Shown in pieces: positions 27,511-36,960 of a stretch of DNA of 64,000 nt (positions within the stretch are counted from its first letter, which is position 1; every line of letters begins with the position of its first letter). Source of the DNA: Massilia sp. CFBP 13721 (GTDB lineage Bacteria > Pseudomonadota > Gammaproteobacteria > Burkholderiales > Burkholderiaceae_D); assembly GCF_014842025.1 (NCBI RefSeq), contig NZ_JACYUY010000010.1:53233-117232 (forward strand), read 5' to 3'. A program made the translations under genes and the position numbers. Below the pieces are notes generated by a model. That model did not search any database. It worked only from the letters and a program-made list of their open reading frames with translations, and had not been told where the DNA came from.

Positions 27511-28035
27511 TTATTTCTTCTTTTTCGGAGCAATCACCATGATCATCTGGCGGCCTTCCATCTTCGGGAACTGCTCGACCTGGCCATACGGCTCCAGGTC
27601 ACCCTTCAGACGTTCGAGCATGCGGAAGCCGATGTCCTGGTGGGCCATCTCGCGGCCGCGGAAGCGCAGCGTGATCTTGGTCTTGTCGCCTTCGTCGAGG
27701 AACTTGATGAGGTTGCGCAGCTTGATGCTGTAGTCGCCCTCATCCGTACCTGGACGGAACTTGACTTCCTTGACCTGGATGATCTTCTGCTTCAGCTTGG
27801 CTTCGTGGGCCTTCTTCTGCTCGGAGTACTTGAACTTGCCGTAATCCATGAGGCGGCAGACCGGTGGAACCGCGTTCGGCGCGATTTCCACCAGGTCGAC
27901 GTTCTTTTCCTCAGCCAGGCGAAACGCCTCGGCCAGGCTCACAATGCCCAGCGGCTCGTTGTCCACACCCGATAAACGCATTTCCGGGTGATTGATTTCG
28001 CCATTGATGCGATGCGACGACTTGTCAGTAGCTAT
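27511..28035 (-). CDS. infC: Translation initiation factor IF-3, AUA start
   Basis: IF-3 keeps ribosomal subunits apart and rejects wrong start codons. The first ATG (27981) would cut off the conserved N-terminus. The frame continues upstream through [17 protein letters not shown] to an ATA at 28035-28033, preceded by AAGGAA at ideal spacing. I therefore take ATA as the start, giving 174 residues. Non-AUG starts (usually AUU) are well known for infC and let IF-3 repress its own synthesis. Both domains are complete, ending in KKKK. The gene follows thrS by 35 bp. Confidence 0.93.
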   Translation of the reverse strand: MATDKSSHRINGEINHPEMRLSGVDNEPLGIVSLAEAFRLAEEKNVDLVEIAPNAVPPVCRLMDYGKFKYSEQKKAHEAKLKQKIIQVKEVKFRPGTDEGDYSIKLRNLIKFLDEGDKTKITLRFRGREMAHQDIGFRMLERLKGDLEPYGQVEQFPKMEGRQMIMVIAPKKKK

Positions 28036-28070
28036 GTTGTTTCCTTTTAATGTCTGAATAACCGGCCGGC

Positions 28071-29981
28071 TTACTTGGCTTTGGAATGCACTTCGCCAAG
28101 CAGGCGCTCGATCAGGGCATCGACGGACATGGTGCCCAAATCGACATTGCCCCGTGCGCGCACGGCCACGGTGTTTGCTTCACGTTCCTTGTCGCCAACA
28201 ACTAAGATGTATGGCAGTTTTTGGACGGAATGTTCACGTATTTTATAGGTAATCTTCTCGTTCCGCAAATCAGCGTGAACGCGCAGGCCGGCCTTTTTCA
28301 GTCGCTCTTGCACCTCTTTCACATAGCTTGCCTGTGCGTCAGAAATGTTGAGAACCGCCACCTGCACTGGCGCCAGCCACAGCGGCAATGCGCCGGCGTA
28401 GTTCTCGATCAGGATACCGATGAAGCGCTCCATCGAGCCGACGATCGCGCGGTGCAACATGACCGGCACCTTGCGCGTGTTGTCTTCCGCGACATATTCG
28501 GCGCCAAGGCGGCCCGGCATCGAGAAGTCGACCTGCATCGTGCCGACCTGCCATGGACGGCCAAGGCTATCCTTCAGGTGGTACTCGATCTTCGGACCAT
28601 AGAAGGCACCCTCGCCCGGCAATTCCGTCCACTCCACGCCGCAGGCGCGCAGGGCCGAACGCAGCGCTTCTTCCGCTTCGTCCCAGATTTCGTCGCTACC
28701 GATGCGGCTGTCCGGACGCAGCGCCAGCTTGACGTCGATGTTGTTGAAGCCGAAGTCGTCATAGACTTCCATCGCCTGGGCGTGGAAGGCGGTCACTTCC
28801 GCCTCGATCTGCTCTTCGGTACAGAACACGTGGCCGTCGTCCTGGGTAAAGCCGCGCACGCGCATGATGCCGTGCAGCGCTCCCGACGATTCGTTGCGGT
28901 GGCACTGGCCGAACTCGCCGTAGCGCAGCGGCAGGTCGCGGTAGCTCTTCATGCCCGAGTTATAGATCTGCACGTGGCCGGGGCAGTTCATCGGCTTCAG
29001 GGCGTACGAACGGTTCTCCGACTCGGTCGTGAACATGTTTTCGCGATAGTTGTCCCAGTGGCCGGTCTTTTGCCAGAGCGTGACGTCGAGGATTTGCGGC
29101 GCTTTCACTTCGTCGTAGCCGTTGACCTGGTACTTGTGGCGCATGTATTGCTCGACCTGCTGCCAGACCGTCCAGCCTTTCGGGTGCCAGAAGATCAGGC
29201 CCGGCGCCTCTTCCTGGAAGTGGAACAGGTCGAGGGCCTTGCCGAGTTTGCGGTGATCGCGCTTTTCCGCTTCTTCCAGCATGTGCAGGTATTGCTCCTG
29301 GTCTTCCTTCTTGGCCCAGGCGGTGCCATACACACGCTGCAGCATCTCGTTGTTCGAGTCGCCGCGCCAGTAGGCGCCGGCCAGCTTCATCAGCTTGAAC
29401 ACTTTCAGCTTGCCCGAGGATGGCACGTGCGGGCCGCGGCACAGGTCGGTGAAGCTGCCTTCCGAATACAGCGAGACGTCTTCGTTGGCCGGAATCGAGG
29501 CGATGATCTCAGCCTTGTACTCTTCGCCGATCGATTTGAAGTACGCAACGGCTTCGTCGCGCGGCAGCACCTTGCGCGTGACCGGCTCGTCCTTCTTGGC
29601 CAGTTCCGCCATTTTCTTTTCGATCTTGGCCAGGTCGTCCGGCGTAAACGGGCGCTTGTACGAGAAGTCGTAATAGAAGCCGTTTTCGATGACCGGGCCG
29701 ATCGTGACCTGGGCTTCCGGGAACAATTCTTTCACCGCATGCGCCAACAGGTGGGCGGTCGAGTGGCGGATGACGTCCAGGCCTTCCGGGTCCTTGTCGG
29801 TGATGACCGCGAAATCGGCATCCTGCTCGATCAGGAACGAGGTATCCACCACTTTGCCGTCGACCTTGCCGGCGAGCGCCGCCTTGCCAAGGCTGGGCGC
29901 AATCGACGTCGCCACCTGGGCGACCGTCACGGGGCCGTCGAACTGACGGCTGGAGCCATCGGGAAGTCGCACGTTAAGCAT
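28071..29981 (-). CDS. thrS: Threonyl-tRNA synthetase
   Basis: A 636-residue class II synthetase with an N-terminal TGS domain ([14 protein letters not shown]...), editing domain and catalytic core. Zinc-ligand Cys is in [11 protein letters not shown] and the third ligand in [16 protein letters not shown]. The C-terminal anticodon domain ends with [19 protein letters not shown] prefer the ATG at 29981, with GGAGA five bases upstream, over the TTG at 29993 that overlaps that ribosome site. It heads the thrS-infC-rpmI-rplT unit, with tRNA-Val upstream. Confidence 0.97.
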   Translation of the reverse strand: MLNVRLPDGSSRQFDGPVTVAQVATSIAPSLGKAALAGKVDGKVVDTSFLIEQDADFAVITDKDPEGLDVIRHSTAHLLAHAVKELFPEAQVTIGPVIENGFYYDFSYKRPFTPDDLAKIEKKMAELAKKDEPVTRKVLPRDEAVAYFKSIGEEYKAEIIASIPANEDVSLYSEGSFTDLCRGPHVPSSGKLKVFKLMKLAGAYWRGDSNNEMLQRVYGTAWAKKEDQEQYLHMLEEAEKRDHRKLGKALDLFHFQEEAPGLIFWHPKGWTVWQQVEQYMRHKYQVNGYDEVKAPQILDVTLWQKTGHWDNYRENMFTTESENRSYALKPMNCPGHVQIYNSGMKSYRDLPLRYGEFGQCHRNESSGALHGIMRVRGFTQDDGHVFCTEEQIEAEVTAFHAQAMEVYDDFGFNNIDVKLALRPDSRIGSDEIWDEAEEALRSALRACGVEWTELPGEGAFYGPKIEYHLKDSLGRPWQVGTMQVDFSMPGRLGAEYVAEDNTRKVPVMLHRAIVGSMERFIGILIENYAGALPLWLAPVQVAVLNISDAQASYVKEVQERLKKAGLRVHADLRNEKITYKIREHSVQKLPYILVVGDKEREANTVAVRARGNVDLGTMSVDALIERLLGEVHSKAK

Positions 29982-30046
29982 AGTGATCTCCAATTGGCGC
30001 GGACGCCGCTAATGTTGAGAAATTTGAAAGATAAAAAGTTGAGACG

Positions 30047-30072
30047 AAAAAAAACGCGCACCAGGCGCGTTT
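30047..30072 (-). terminator. Terminator between tRNA-Val and thrS
   Basis: On the minus strand AAACGCGC pairs with GCGCGTTT (arms 30072-30065 and 30059-30052, 5-nt loop), followed by eight T. It would end the tRNA transcript. It lies about 66 bp before the thrS start codon, so it could also act as an attenuator for thrS-infC. Confidence 0.75.
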
Positions 30073-30184
30073 ATTTCAGTGTGTTGAGCAAAAGAACACC
30101 ATACCGCGTCTAGCGATTCCCCCACAACCAGGTTGTAGTTCGCGGTGTCATAACCGTAGATGCCTTTCTCGCTCTTACAAAGTC

Positions 30185-30302
30185 GGCCCCATCAATAAGC
30201 TACTGCGCGTTGCACTTTCGGCCTGCGATGCTCGCTGTACTTCCGTACAGCTGCGCTTCTCAACCGAAATTGCTGCCGCTCGCTACGCTTCTTGATGGAG
30301 CC
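30185..30302. repeat. 118-bp imperfect palindrome between tRNA-Val and thrS
   Basis: The two 57-bp halves are imperfect inverted copies. They share GGCnCCATCAA at the ends, AAGC, a TTTCGG block in the middle and a perfect CTGTAC-TTCC-GTACAG apex (30236-30251). Transcribed from the tRNA promoter, it would fold into a long interrupted hairpin. It has no start codon with a protein-like frame. The neighbouring 30073-30184 shows nothing else. Confidence 0.65.
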
Positions 30303-30311
30303 TTGCTATTC

Positions 30312-30388
30312 TGGTGGGCGGTGCAGAATTCGAATCTGCGACCCCTTGGATGTCGACCAAGTATTCTAACCAGCTGAACTAACCGCCC
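30312..30388 (-). tRNA. tRNA-Val (anticodon GAC)
   Basis: A 77-nt gene including an encoded 3' CCA. The acceptor stem GGGCGGT pairs with ACCGCCC, the discriminator is A, the D arm reads AGTTCAGCTGGTTAGAAT, the anticodon stem CTTGG/CCAAG encloses loop TCGACAT, and the T loop is TTCGAAT. Anticodon GAC reads GUC. It is upstream of thrS on the same strand. Confidence 0.96.
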
Positions 30389-30398
30389 AATGACGTGC

Positions 30399-30427
30399 AT
30401 TATAGGGGCTGCATCGGCGTCGCGCAA
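30399..30427 (-). promoter_or_regulatory. Sigma-70 promoter of tRNA-Val
   Basis: TTGCGC (30427-30422), a 17-bp spacer and a perfect TATAAT (30404-30399) lie on the minus strand. The start should fall at about 30392, four bases before the mature tRNA. GC-rich bases follow the -10, as in stable-RNA promoters under stringent control. Confidence 0.75.
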
Positions 30428-30535
30428 GTCTTGTCCAGAATTAAGTGGTTAGGTAGCAAAGTTGCTGCCGGCGCCATCGCTTTTCGGCCCCGGTTATCCT
30501 TTACACTGCCGCCCTGTCCAATCCGCCGAACCACC

Positions 30536-31513
30536 ATGTCCGATCACGCCGCACCGACTTCCGAACACCTGCACGCCCACCTCGACGGCGACGCCAGCCA
30601 TGGCCACTTCATCGAGGCGCGCAGCCAGAAGGCGCTGGCCATCGCACTGGCGCTGACGCTGCTGTTTGCCGTGATCGAAGCCGTCACCGGCGTCATGAGC
30701 AATTCGTTGGCGCTGATCTCGGACGCCGGCCACATGGTCACCGACGCCGCCGCGCTCGGCCTGGCCCTGCTGGCGCAACTGGTCGCCAAGCGCCCGCCGT
30801 CTTCGCGCCATTCGTTCGGCTTCGTGCGCGCCGAGGCGCTGGCCGCGTTCGTCAACAGCCTGGCGATGCTGGTGCTGGTCGGCTGGATCGTCTACGAAGC
30901 CTCGCAACGGCTGATGCATCCGCAAGCCGTGCAAGGGGGCGTGGTGCTGGTGGTGGCGGCGATCGGCGCCTGTATCAACATCCTGGTGGCCTGGGTGCTG
31001 TCGCGCGACACCCAGAGCATCAATACGCGGGCGGCGCTGGTGAACGTGATGGGCGACCTGCTCGGCTCCGTGGCCGCGATCGCCGCCGGCGCCATCATCT
31101 ACTTCACCGGCTGGGTGCGCATCGACCCGATCCTGTCGATCTTCGTCTCGCTGCTGATCCTGCGCTCGACCTGGGGCATCCTGCGCGAGTCGTCGCACTT
31201 CCTGATGGAAGCCGTGCCGCACGGGATCGATTACCTGCAGGTCGGCGCCGACCTGGCCGAGATCGAAGGCGTGCTCTCGGTGCACGACCTGCACGTGTGG
31301 GACATGTCGCCCGGCCACCCTGCCCTGATCGGCCATCTGGAAATCCGCAGCTTGGCCGAGTGGCCGGCGGTGCTGCAGCGCGTGCGCGACATGCTGTTCA
31401 CCAAACACGGGATCGACCACGTCACCCTGCAGCCCGAAGGCCCCGACGGCCATCCGCTCGACGCCAGCATCTGTAAGCCTGCACTTACCCGGCCTGGGCA
31501 CGCGCGCCGATAG
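30536..31513 (+). CDS. Cation diffusion facilitator (zinc/cobalt exporter-like)
   Basis: A 325-residue inner-membrane metal/proton antiporter of the CDF family. A His-rich N-terminus ([16 protein letters not shown]) is followed by six membrane helices. TM2 has the metal-site pattern [20 protein letters not shown] (D and HxxxD), and TM5 contains [13 protein letters not shown]. The C-terminal cytosolic domain has [20 protein letters not shown], as in CzcD/ZitB. The ATG at 30536 begins the conserved part. It diverges from tRNA-Val. Zn, Co or Cd is likely. Confidence 0.92.
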   Translation: MSDHAAPTSEHLHAHLDGDASHGHFIEARSQKALAIALALTLLFAVIEAVTGVMSNSLALISDAGHMVTDAAALGLALLAQLVAKRPPSSRHSFGFVRAEALAAFVNSLAMLVLVGWIVYEASQRLMHPQAVQGGVVLVVAAIGACINILVAWVLSRDTQSINTRAALVNVMGDLLGSVAAIAAGAIIYFTGWVRIDPILSIFVSLLILRSTWGILRESSHFLMEAVPHGIDYLQVGADLAEIEGVLSVHDLHVWDMSPGHPALIGHLEIRSLAEWPAVLQRVRDMLFTKHGIDHVTLQPEGPDGHPLDASICKPALTRPGHARR

Positions 31514-31545
31514 GACATCATGGCGTCTATCCCGATAATCGGGGC

Positions 31546-32517
31546 ATGAGCGAACTTGCCAACCCCATTACCGAACGTGTTTTTGATTCCCTGATCATCG
31601 GCGGCGGCCCCGGCGGGCTGACCGCCGCCATCTACCTGCGCCGCTTCACGCGCAACGTCGTCGTCGTCGACAAGGGTAACAGCCGCCTGTGCCTGATCCC
31701 GGTCTCGCACAACTACCCCGGCTTTCCCGAAGGCGTACCGGGCGGCCAGCTGCTGACCAACCTGACCCACCAGCTGCGCAACTATGGCGGCGACGTGCTG
31801 CACGGCGAGATCACCGACCTGCGCCTGGAAGACGGCCTTTTTGTCGGCGACTACCAGGACGATGCCGGCGTCACCCACCCGATCCGCGCCCTGACCGTGC
31901 TGCTGGCCACCGGCGTGGCCGACGCCGGCCTGCCGATCGAGAACTGGCGCGAGGCCGTCGCCAGCGGCGCGGTGCGCCTCTGCCCCGTGTGCGACGGTTT
32001 CGACGTGATGGACCGGCGCATCGCTGTCGTCACCAACGACACCAACCCGGTCGGCCACGCCCTCTTCATGCGCTCGTTCAGCGAGCACGTGACCCTGTTC
32101 GACCGCAGCGACGAGCCGATCCTGAGCGAGGACGAACGGCGCCAGATCGCCGCGGCCGGCGTGCGCTACATCGAGTCGCCTTTACTGGGCGTGACCATGA
32201 GCCCGGACATGAAGCCGGTGCTGAATACGGCCGACGGCGAGCGCCGCGAGTTCGACGTGTTCTATCCGATGCTGGGCGAGTCGGCCCGCTCCGGCCTGGC
32301 GGCGAAGCTGGGCGTGGAGACGGCGGAATGCGATAAGGTCGTGGTCGACGACCACCAGCGCACCTGCGTGCCGGGGCTGTATGCGATCGGCGACGTGGTG
32401 CGCGGGCTGAACCAGATCGCGGTGGCGGCGGGACAGGCGGCGATTGCGGCGACGACGATTCATAATGCGTTGCCGTGGGCGCTGCGAAGTGTCCCGAGGC
32501 GCGAGGAAGCGGCCTGA
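31546..32517 (+). CDS. Thioredoxin-reductase-like FAD/NAD(P) oxidoreductase
   Basis: A 323-residue flavoprotein. The FAD-binding site is [18 protein letters not shown] near 17-35, with a C-terminal FAD motif [23 protein letters not shown] pair followed by DGFD takes the place of the CATC redox pair of TrxB. The central NAD(P) domain lacks the clear GGGDSA-type nucleotide motif (it reads [14 protein letters not shown]). It may therefore use another donor or have a different partner. It is 32 bp downstream of the CDF gene on the same strand, possibly cotranscribed. Substrate unknown. Confidence 0.85.
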   Translation: MSELANPITERVFDSLIIGGGPGGLTAAIYLRRFTRNVVVVDKGNSRLCLIPVSHNYPGFPEGVPGGQLLTNLTHQLRNYGGDVLHGEITDLRLEDGLFVGDYQDDAGVTHPIRALTVLLATGVADAGLPIENWREAVASGAVRLCPVCDGFDVMDRRIAVVTNDTNPVGHALFMRSFSEHVTLFDRSDEPILSEDERRQIAAAGVRYIESPLLGVTMSPDMKPVLNTADGERREFDVFYPMLGESARSGLAAKLGVETAECDKVVVDDHQRTCVPGLYAIGDVVRGLNQIAVAAGQAAIAATTIHNALPWALRSVPRREEAA

Positions 32518-32526
32518 GCGTGGCGC

Positions 32527-35322
32527 TTAGGTGCCCTGCGCCGGCGCCGGGTCGCGCAGCCCGTCCAGCATGCGTCCAAACTCGGCAACCGGCAAGGGCC
32601 GGCTGAACAGGTAGCCCTGCACTTCGTCGCAGCGGCGCGTGCGCAGGAAGTCGCGCTGCGGCGCCGTTTCCACGCCTTCGGCGATGACGCGCATGCCCAG
32701 GTCGTGCGAGAGCGAGATGATCGCCCCCACCATGGCGGCACTGCCGGCATCGGTTTCGATGTCGCGCACGAAGGACTGGTCGATCTTGAGCACGTCCACC
32801 GGGAAGCGCTTGAGGTAGGCCAGGCTCGAATAGCCGGTGCCGAAATCGTCGATCGCAAGCTGCACGCCCATCGCCTTCAGTTCGCGCATGGTCGCGATCG
32901 CGCGCTCCACCTCGTCCATCACCAGGCTCTCGGTCAGTTCGATCTCCAGGCACGACGGCGCCAGCTGCGCCTCGGCGAGGATGGCGCGGATCATGCCGGC
33001 CAGGCCGGTCTCGCGGAACTGCAGCGACGACAGGTTGACCGCGACGCGCAAGGGTCCATGCCCGGCCCGCTGCCAGGCCGCCGCCTGCAGGCAGGCCGTA
33101 CGCAGCACCCAGGCGCCGATTGGTACGATCAGCCCGGTGTCCTCGGCCAGCGAGATGAAGCGGTCGGGGCGCACCATGCCCAGTTCCGGATGGCGCCAGC
33201 GGATCAGCGCCTCCATGCCAACCACCGCGCCGCTGTCGAGTGCGACCTGCGGCTGGTAGTGCAGCTCGAACTGCGCACCGTCGAGCGCCCCGCGCAGCGC
33301 GTCGGCCAGCGCCATGCGCTCGCGCACATGCTCGTTCATGCCCGGCAGGTAGGAGCGCACGGTGTTGCGGCCCGCTTCCTTGGCGCGGTACATCGCGATT
33401 TCGGCGTTGCGCACCAGGGCTTCCGCGTCCTGGCCGTCGGACGGAAAGGCGGCGATGCCGGCGCTGCAGGTCAGGTGCAGGCGCTGGCCCTCGCCCTCGA
33501 AGGCGAGGCTGAGCGCGTGCAGGACGTCGTTGACGGTGGCCAGCGCCTGGTCGTCGTCGTTGCGGTCGACCAGCAACAGCACGAACTCGTCGCCGCCGGT
33601 GCGGGCGACTGTGTCCGCGGGCCGCACCGCCGCCACGATGCGCGCCGCGGCCTGGCACAGCAGGCGGTCACCGACCGGATGGCCGAGACTGTCGTTGACG
33701 TACTTGAAGTGGTCGAGGTCGAGCGCCACCACCCAGGCCGCACCGCCGCGCGAACCGGCGAACACCATGGCCCGCTCGATGCGGTCGGTCAGCAGCAGGC
33801 GGTTGGGCAGGCCGGTCAGCGTATCGTAGCGCGCCCGGTGGCCGAGCTCCTCCTCGTAGCGCTTGGCGGTCGTCACGTCGTATTCGGTGATCACGAAGTG
33901 TTCGGTGCTGCCGTCGGCGCCGTGCACCGGCGCCACGTACACCTCGGCGAACAGTTCGCTGCCGTCCTTGCGCACCAGGCGCAGCATCGCATGGCCTTCG
34001 CGCTGCGCGCGCATCGTATTGAGCAGTTCATGCACGGCGGCCTGTTCGGGCAGGCCGACGACGAAGTCCTCCAGCGTTTGTCCGGCCAGCTCGTGGGCAG
34101 CGTAGCCGCGCATCCGCTCGAAGGCCGGGTTGACGTACTCGATCGGATAGCCGGCGCGCTTGGCATCGACCAGGATCACGGCATTGGCGCTGGACTCGAT
34201 CGCCCGGAAATACAGGCGCATCGCTTCGGAGGCATGCTTCAGGTCGGCGGTACGCAGCGCAACCAGCTGCTCGACCCGGCGCCGGCGCGTGACGCTCGCA
34301 TTCACGTAGGCCGTCAGCGCCAGCGTGAACATCAGGCAGACGAACAGCAGTGTGCTCGATCCGACGTGCACCCCGGCCGTCTCGACCGCATGCGCGCGCA
34401 GTTCCCAGGCTTGGCCATACACGTCGAAGCGGCGGGTGCGCTCGACCACGTGGGCGCCGACCAGTGTGCCCCACCAGACAGGTTCGTCCGGGACCGCATT
34501 GCCATAGCGCGCCACCTCCCGCATGGTGGCCGCGCCGTCGACCTGGCCGGACAGCACCACCTCGACACCGCGATGGCGCAGCAAGGTGGCGCGCCGCAGG
34601 TTCTCTTCGATCAGCCTGGGGACGTGAATGACGACTTCGGTGACGCCGCCGGCGCCGCCCGGGCCCGCGCCACCGCTGCCCGGCGCGAGCGGCATGGCGA
34701 TCACGATGCCGTGCGCGCCGCGCGGCTCGATCAGCGGGATCACGCCGCTTGCCGTCGGCTGGCGGCGCACGAGCGCGCGTTCGACCAGCGCCCGGTGCGG
34801 CGCGAAGGCCCAGATGTCGTACCCGTGCGCCTCATGGTCGGTCGGGACCGGCTCGACCATCTCGAGCGGCAGGTAGAGGGAGCGTTCGCCCGCGCGTACG
34901 AAGCCTTGTCCGCCGCGTTCCCTGATGGCGAAATTCGGCCAGTTGGCGGCGCGCCCTGCCTCGTAGGCGGTCCGTCCTGCCCCCGGCACGAAGCGGAACA
35001 CCGTCAGCGCCTGGATATACGGATGGACGGCCACTAGGGGCGCGGCGAACTTCGCGAACTGGGCGTCGGTCACGGCGCCCGTGGCGCCCAGCAGCAGGTT
35101 GACGGCACGCATCGCGTTGGCGGCATCTTCGAAACTGTTCGTCACCGCTGCCGCGCGCGCCTGCACCCGGCGATCGACCTCGAAGTCGTAGCGCGCATCT
35201 TCGGATGCCTGCAGGATGAAGAACAGGAGCGCACTCACCCCAAAGCCGCACAGCAGCGTGGCCAGCGTTGCTGGATGCAAGGCGCGCACCCGTCTCCCGT
35301 GAGATGTCTGGGTGGCGGTCAT
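32527..35322 (-). CDS. Membrane GGDEF/EAL c-di-GMP enzyme with CHASE and PAS domains
   Basis: A 931-residue protein for c-di-GMP turnover. Two membrane helices (about 17-37 and 322-342) flank a periplasmic CHASE domain. Then come a PAS domain (about 365-485), a GGDEF domain with intact motif in RTGGDEFVL, and an EAL domain with intact MEALIRW, ELTESLVMD and DDFGTGYSSLAYL. By motifs both activities are possible; in such hybrids usually one dominates. No RxxD inhibitory site is obvious. ATG 35322 is preferred to GTG 35328. It converges on the oxidoreductase gene. Confidence 0.93.
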   Translation of the reverse strand: MTATQTSHGRRVRALHPATLATLLCGFGVSALLFFILQASEDARYDFEVDRRVQARAAAVTNSFEDAANAMRAVNLLLGATGAVTDAQFAKFAAPLVAVHPYIQALTVFRFVPGAGRTAYEAGRAANWPNFAIRERGGQGFVRAGERSLYLPLEMVEPVPTDHEAHGYDIWAFAPHRALVERALVRRQPTASGVIPLIEPRGAHGIVIAMPLAPGSGGAGPGGAGGVTEVVIHVPRLIEENLRRATLLRHRGVEVVLSGQVDGAATMREVARYGNAVPDEPVWWGTLVGAHVVERTRRFDVYGQAWELRAHAVETAGVHVGSSTLLFVCLMFTLALTAYVNASVTRRRRVEQLVALRTADLKHASEAMRLYFRAIESSANAVILVDAKRAGYPIEYVNPAFERMRGYAAHELAGQTLEDFVVGLPEQAAVHELLNTMRAQREGHAMLRLVRKDGSELFAEVYVAPVHGADGSTEHFVITEYDVTTAKRYEEELGHRARYDTLTGLPNRLLLTDRIERAMVFAGSRGGAAWVVALDLDHFKYVNDSLGHPVGDRLLCQAAARIVAAVRPADTVARTGGDEFVLLLVDRNDDDQALATVNDVLHALSLAFEGEGQRLHLTCSAGIAAFPSDGQDAEALVRNAEIAMYRAKEAGRNTVRSYLPGMNEHVRERMALADALRGALDGAQFELHYQPQVALDSGAVVGMEALIRWRHPELGMVRPDRFISLAEDTGLIVPIGAWVLRTACLQAAAWQRAGHGPLRVAVNLSSLQFRETGLAGMIRAILAEAQLAPSCLEIELTESLVMDEVERAIATMRELKAMGVQLAIDDFGTGYSSLAYLKRFPVDVLKIDQSFVRDIETDAGSAAMVGAIISLSHDLGMRVIAEGVETAPQRDFLRTRRCDEVQGYLFSRPLPVAEFGRMLDGLRDPAPAQGT

Positions 35323-35372
35323 GGGCACAGTCTAGCAGAAGCGCCAGCGCGGCCGCCCGCCGGCCGGCCGGC

Positions 35373-36002
35373 TCAGCGGCCCGACGCGAGCGCGATGCGG
35401 CGCTCGATCTGCGCCGCCGCGGCGGCATCGCCAGCTGCACGCGCGCGCTGCAGCGCCACGCCCAGCCACATCAGCAAGGGCCGGCGCCAACCCTGCTGCG
35501 AGGCCGTTTGCGTGGCCGCCTCGATCGCTTCAGGACCGATCCGCCCTGCCTTGAGCGAAGCGCCGGCGGCAACCAGCCGGGCCAGCGGGTCGGCCATGCC
35601 GGCAATCGCACTGCCGGCGACGACCGGCCGGTGCTGCTCGGGCAAGGCCGCCAGGTCGAGTCCTTGCCAGCGTCCGTCGAGGTAGGCGGCATAGGTGCGC
35701 TGCTGCGGCGTGGCGTCGGGCGCCAACGCGACAAATCCGGGACAACCGTCGAATTCGAGGCTTGCAGACAACACTGCGCAGCGCACCAGCTCTACTTGTG
35801 CGACCAGGTCGGCGCGCCCGGTGCTGCTGGTCTCGCGCCGCGCGCGCGCAAACTCCGCATTCGCCGCGGCGGTATTCCCGCGCAGGTAGTCATCGGTAAA
35901 ACCGTCGAGCGCATCCTTGGCATTCGGCTGCCAGCTCGGGGGCGCCGGCTTGCTGGCGCAGCCGGCCAGCAGCAGCGCGATCAACAACGTGGTCGTCTTC
36001 AT
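35373..36002 (-). CDS. Hypothetical lipoprotein of the MCE cassette
   Basis: A 209-residue predicted lipoprotein. Signal peptide MKTTTLLIALLLAGCASKP has lipobox LAGC with lipidation at Cys 15. The mature part is helical and Ala-rich, without a family I recognise. Its start overlaps the mlaD-like stop as ATGA, so it is translationally coupled. Position suggests an outer-membrane acceptor like MlaA/PqiC/LetB-associated lipoproteins, but no PqiC (DUF330) motif is visible. Function is inferred from context only. Confidence 0.75.
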   Translation of the reverse strand: MKTTTLLIALLLAGCASKPAPPSWQPNAKDALDGFTDDYLRGNTAAANAEFARARRETSSTGRADLVAQVELVRCAVLSASLEFDGCPGFVALAPDATPQQRTYAAYLDGRWQGLDLAALPEQHRPVVAGSAIAGMADPLARLVAAGASLKAGRIGPEAIEAATQTASQQGWRRPLLMWLGVALQRARAAGDAAAAAQIERRIALASGR

Positions 36003-36940
36003 GGCAGCTTGATCTCCTCGGTCTTGCCGGCGAATGGCCACTTGCTGTTGACCTGGTCGACCAGGCGGTTCACCTTGCGCAGGCTGGCCTCGACTTCGCC
36101 GCGCAGCGCGCCCAGGTCGTCGGTGGCCACGCGCGCATTCGCGCCGACCGCTTGCGCCTCGACCAGCACGGCGTCGACCTTTTTCAGCGTCGTGCGCGCA
36201 TCCTGCAGCACGCCCTGCAGCTCGACCACCGCCGCCTGGGCATCGTCGACCATGCCCTTCTTGCCGTACAGGCGCTGGTCGGTTTTCGCCAGCAGCCCGT
36301 CCAGCCGCCCCAGCGTGCCGACGAACTTTTTCGCTTCCTCGTCGCCGAGCGCGCCGCTCAGCAGCCCGTACTTGCCCGACAGGCGCCCGGTCAGGGTCTG
36401 CAAATTCTCCAGGCTGCCGGCCACGCTCGAATCTTCGGCCGTCATGCTCTCCAGGTTGTCCAGCAGCGCCTTGGCGGTGGCCACCAGGCCCGGAATCTCG
36501 GCGGTCACGTCGCCGCGCAGGATCGGGCGCACGGCGCCGCCCGGCAGCGGGGCGTCCTCGAGCACGCCGGTGAACGCGCGCAGGCGCGTTTCACCCACCA
36601 CGCTGCGCTCGAGCGTGAAGACGCTCGACGTGCGCAGCCACTTGGCGTCCGCTTTCGACACGTCGACCACCACCTGCACCTTGCCGTCCTGCGCCAGTTC
36701 GACCAGGCGCACGCGCCCGATCGGAAAGCCGGCGAAGGTCATGTCCATGCCGGGAATGACCCCTTCCGAATTCTCGGTCGTCAGGATCAGCTTCTGCGTC
36801 GCCTCGAACACGCCGCGCGCGTACATCACGTACAGGACAAAGGCGACGAGCAGCGCGGCGACCAGCGCCAGCAGGATCAGGGCCCTGGTTTCGACGTGGG
36901 CCGGTTCATGGACAGATTCGTCCGGTGGGGTATGGGTCAT
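35999..36940 (-). CDS. MCE-domain (MlaD/PqiB-like) lipid transport protein
   Basis: A 313-residue periplasmic lipid-binding subunit. One N-terminal membrane helix (about 21-43) is followed by a single MCE domain (about 50-135; TENSEGVIPGMDMTFAGFPI, GRVRLVELAQDGKVQVVVDV). A long helical tail (about 165-300) with heptad-like Leu pattern follows. Such proteins form hexameric rings or needles that carry lipids across the periplasm. It follows the permease gene by 20 bp and overlaps the lipoprotein gene. The ATG at 36940 was chosen because upstream sequence belongs to the permease. Confidence 0.87.
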   Translation of the reverse strand: MTHTPPDESVHEPAHVETRALILLALVAALLVAFVLYVMYARGVFEATQKLILTTENSEGVIPGMDMTFAGFPIGRVRLVELAQDGKVQVVVDVSKADAKWLRTSSVFTLERSVVGETRLRAFTGVLEDAPLPGGAVRPILRGDVTAEIPGLVATAKALLDNLESMTAEDSSVAGSLENLQTLTGRLSGKYGLLSGALGDEEAKKFVGTLGRLDGLLAKTDQRLYGKKGMVDDAQAAVVELQGVLQDARTTLKKVDAVLVEAQAVGANARVATDDLGALRGEVEASLRKVNRLVDQVNSKWPFAGKTEEIKLP

Positions 36941-36960
36941 GGGCAAAGGATGAATGAGGG

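Noticed and set aside
30185..30302. T-box leader for thrS
   Set aside because: T-boxes are features of Gram-positive bacteria; no specifier loop or TGGN antiterminator sequence is visible, and the element lies before a separate terminator.
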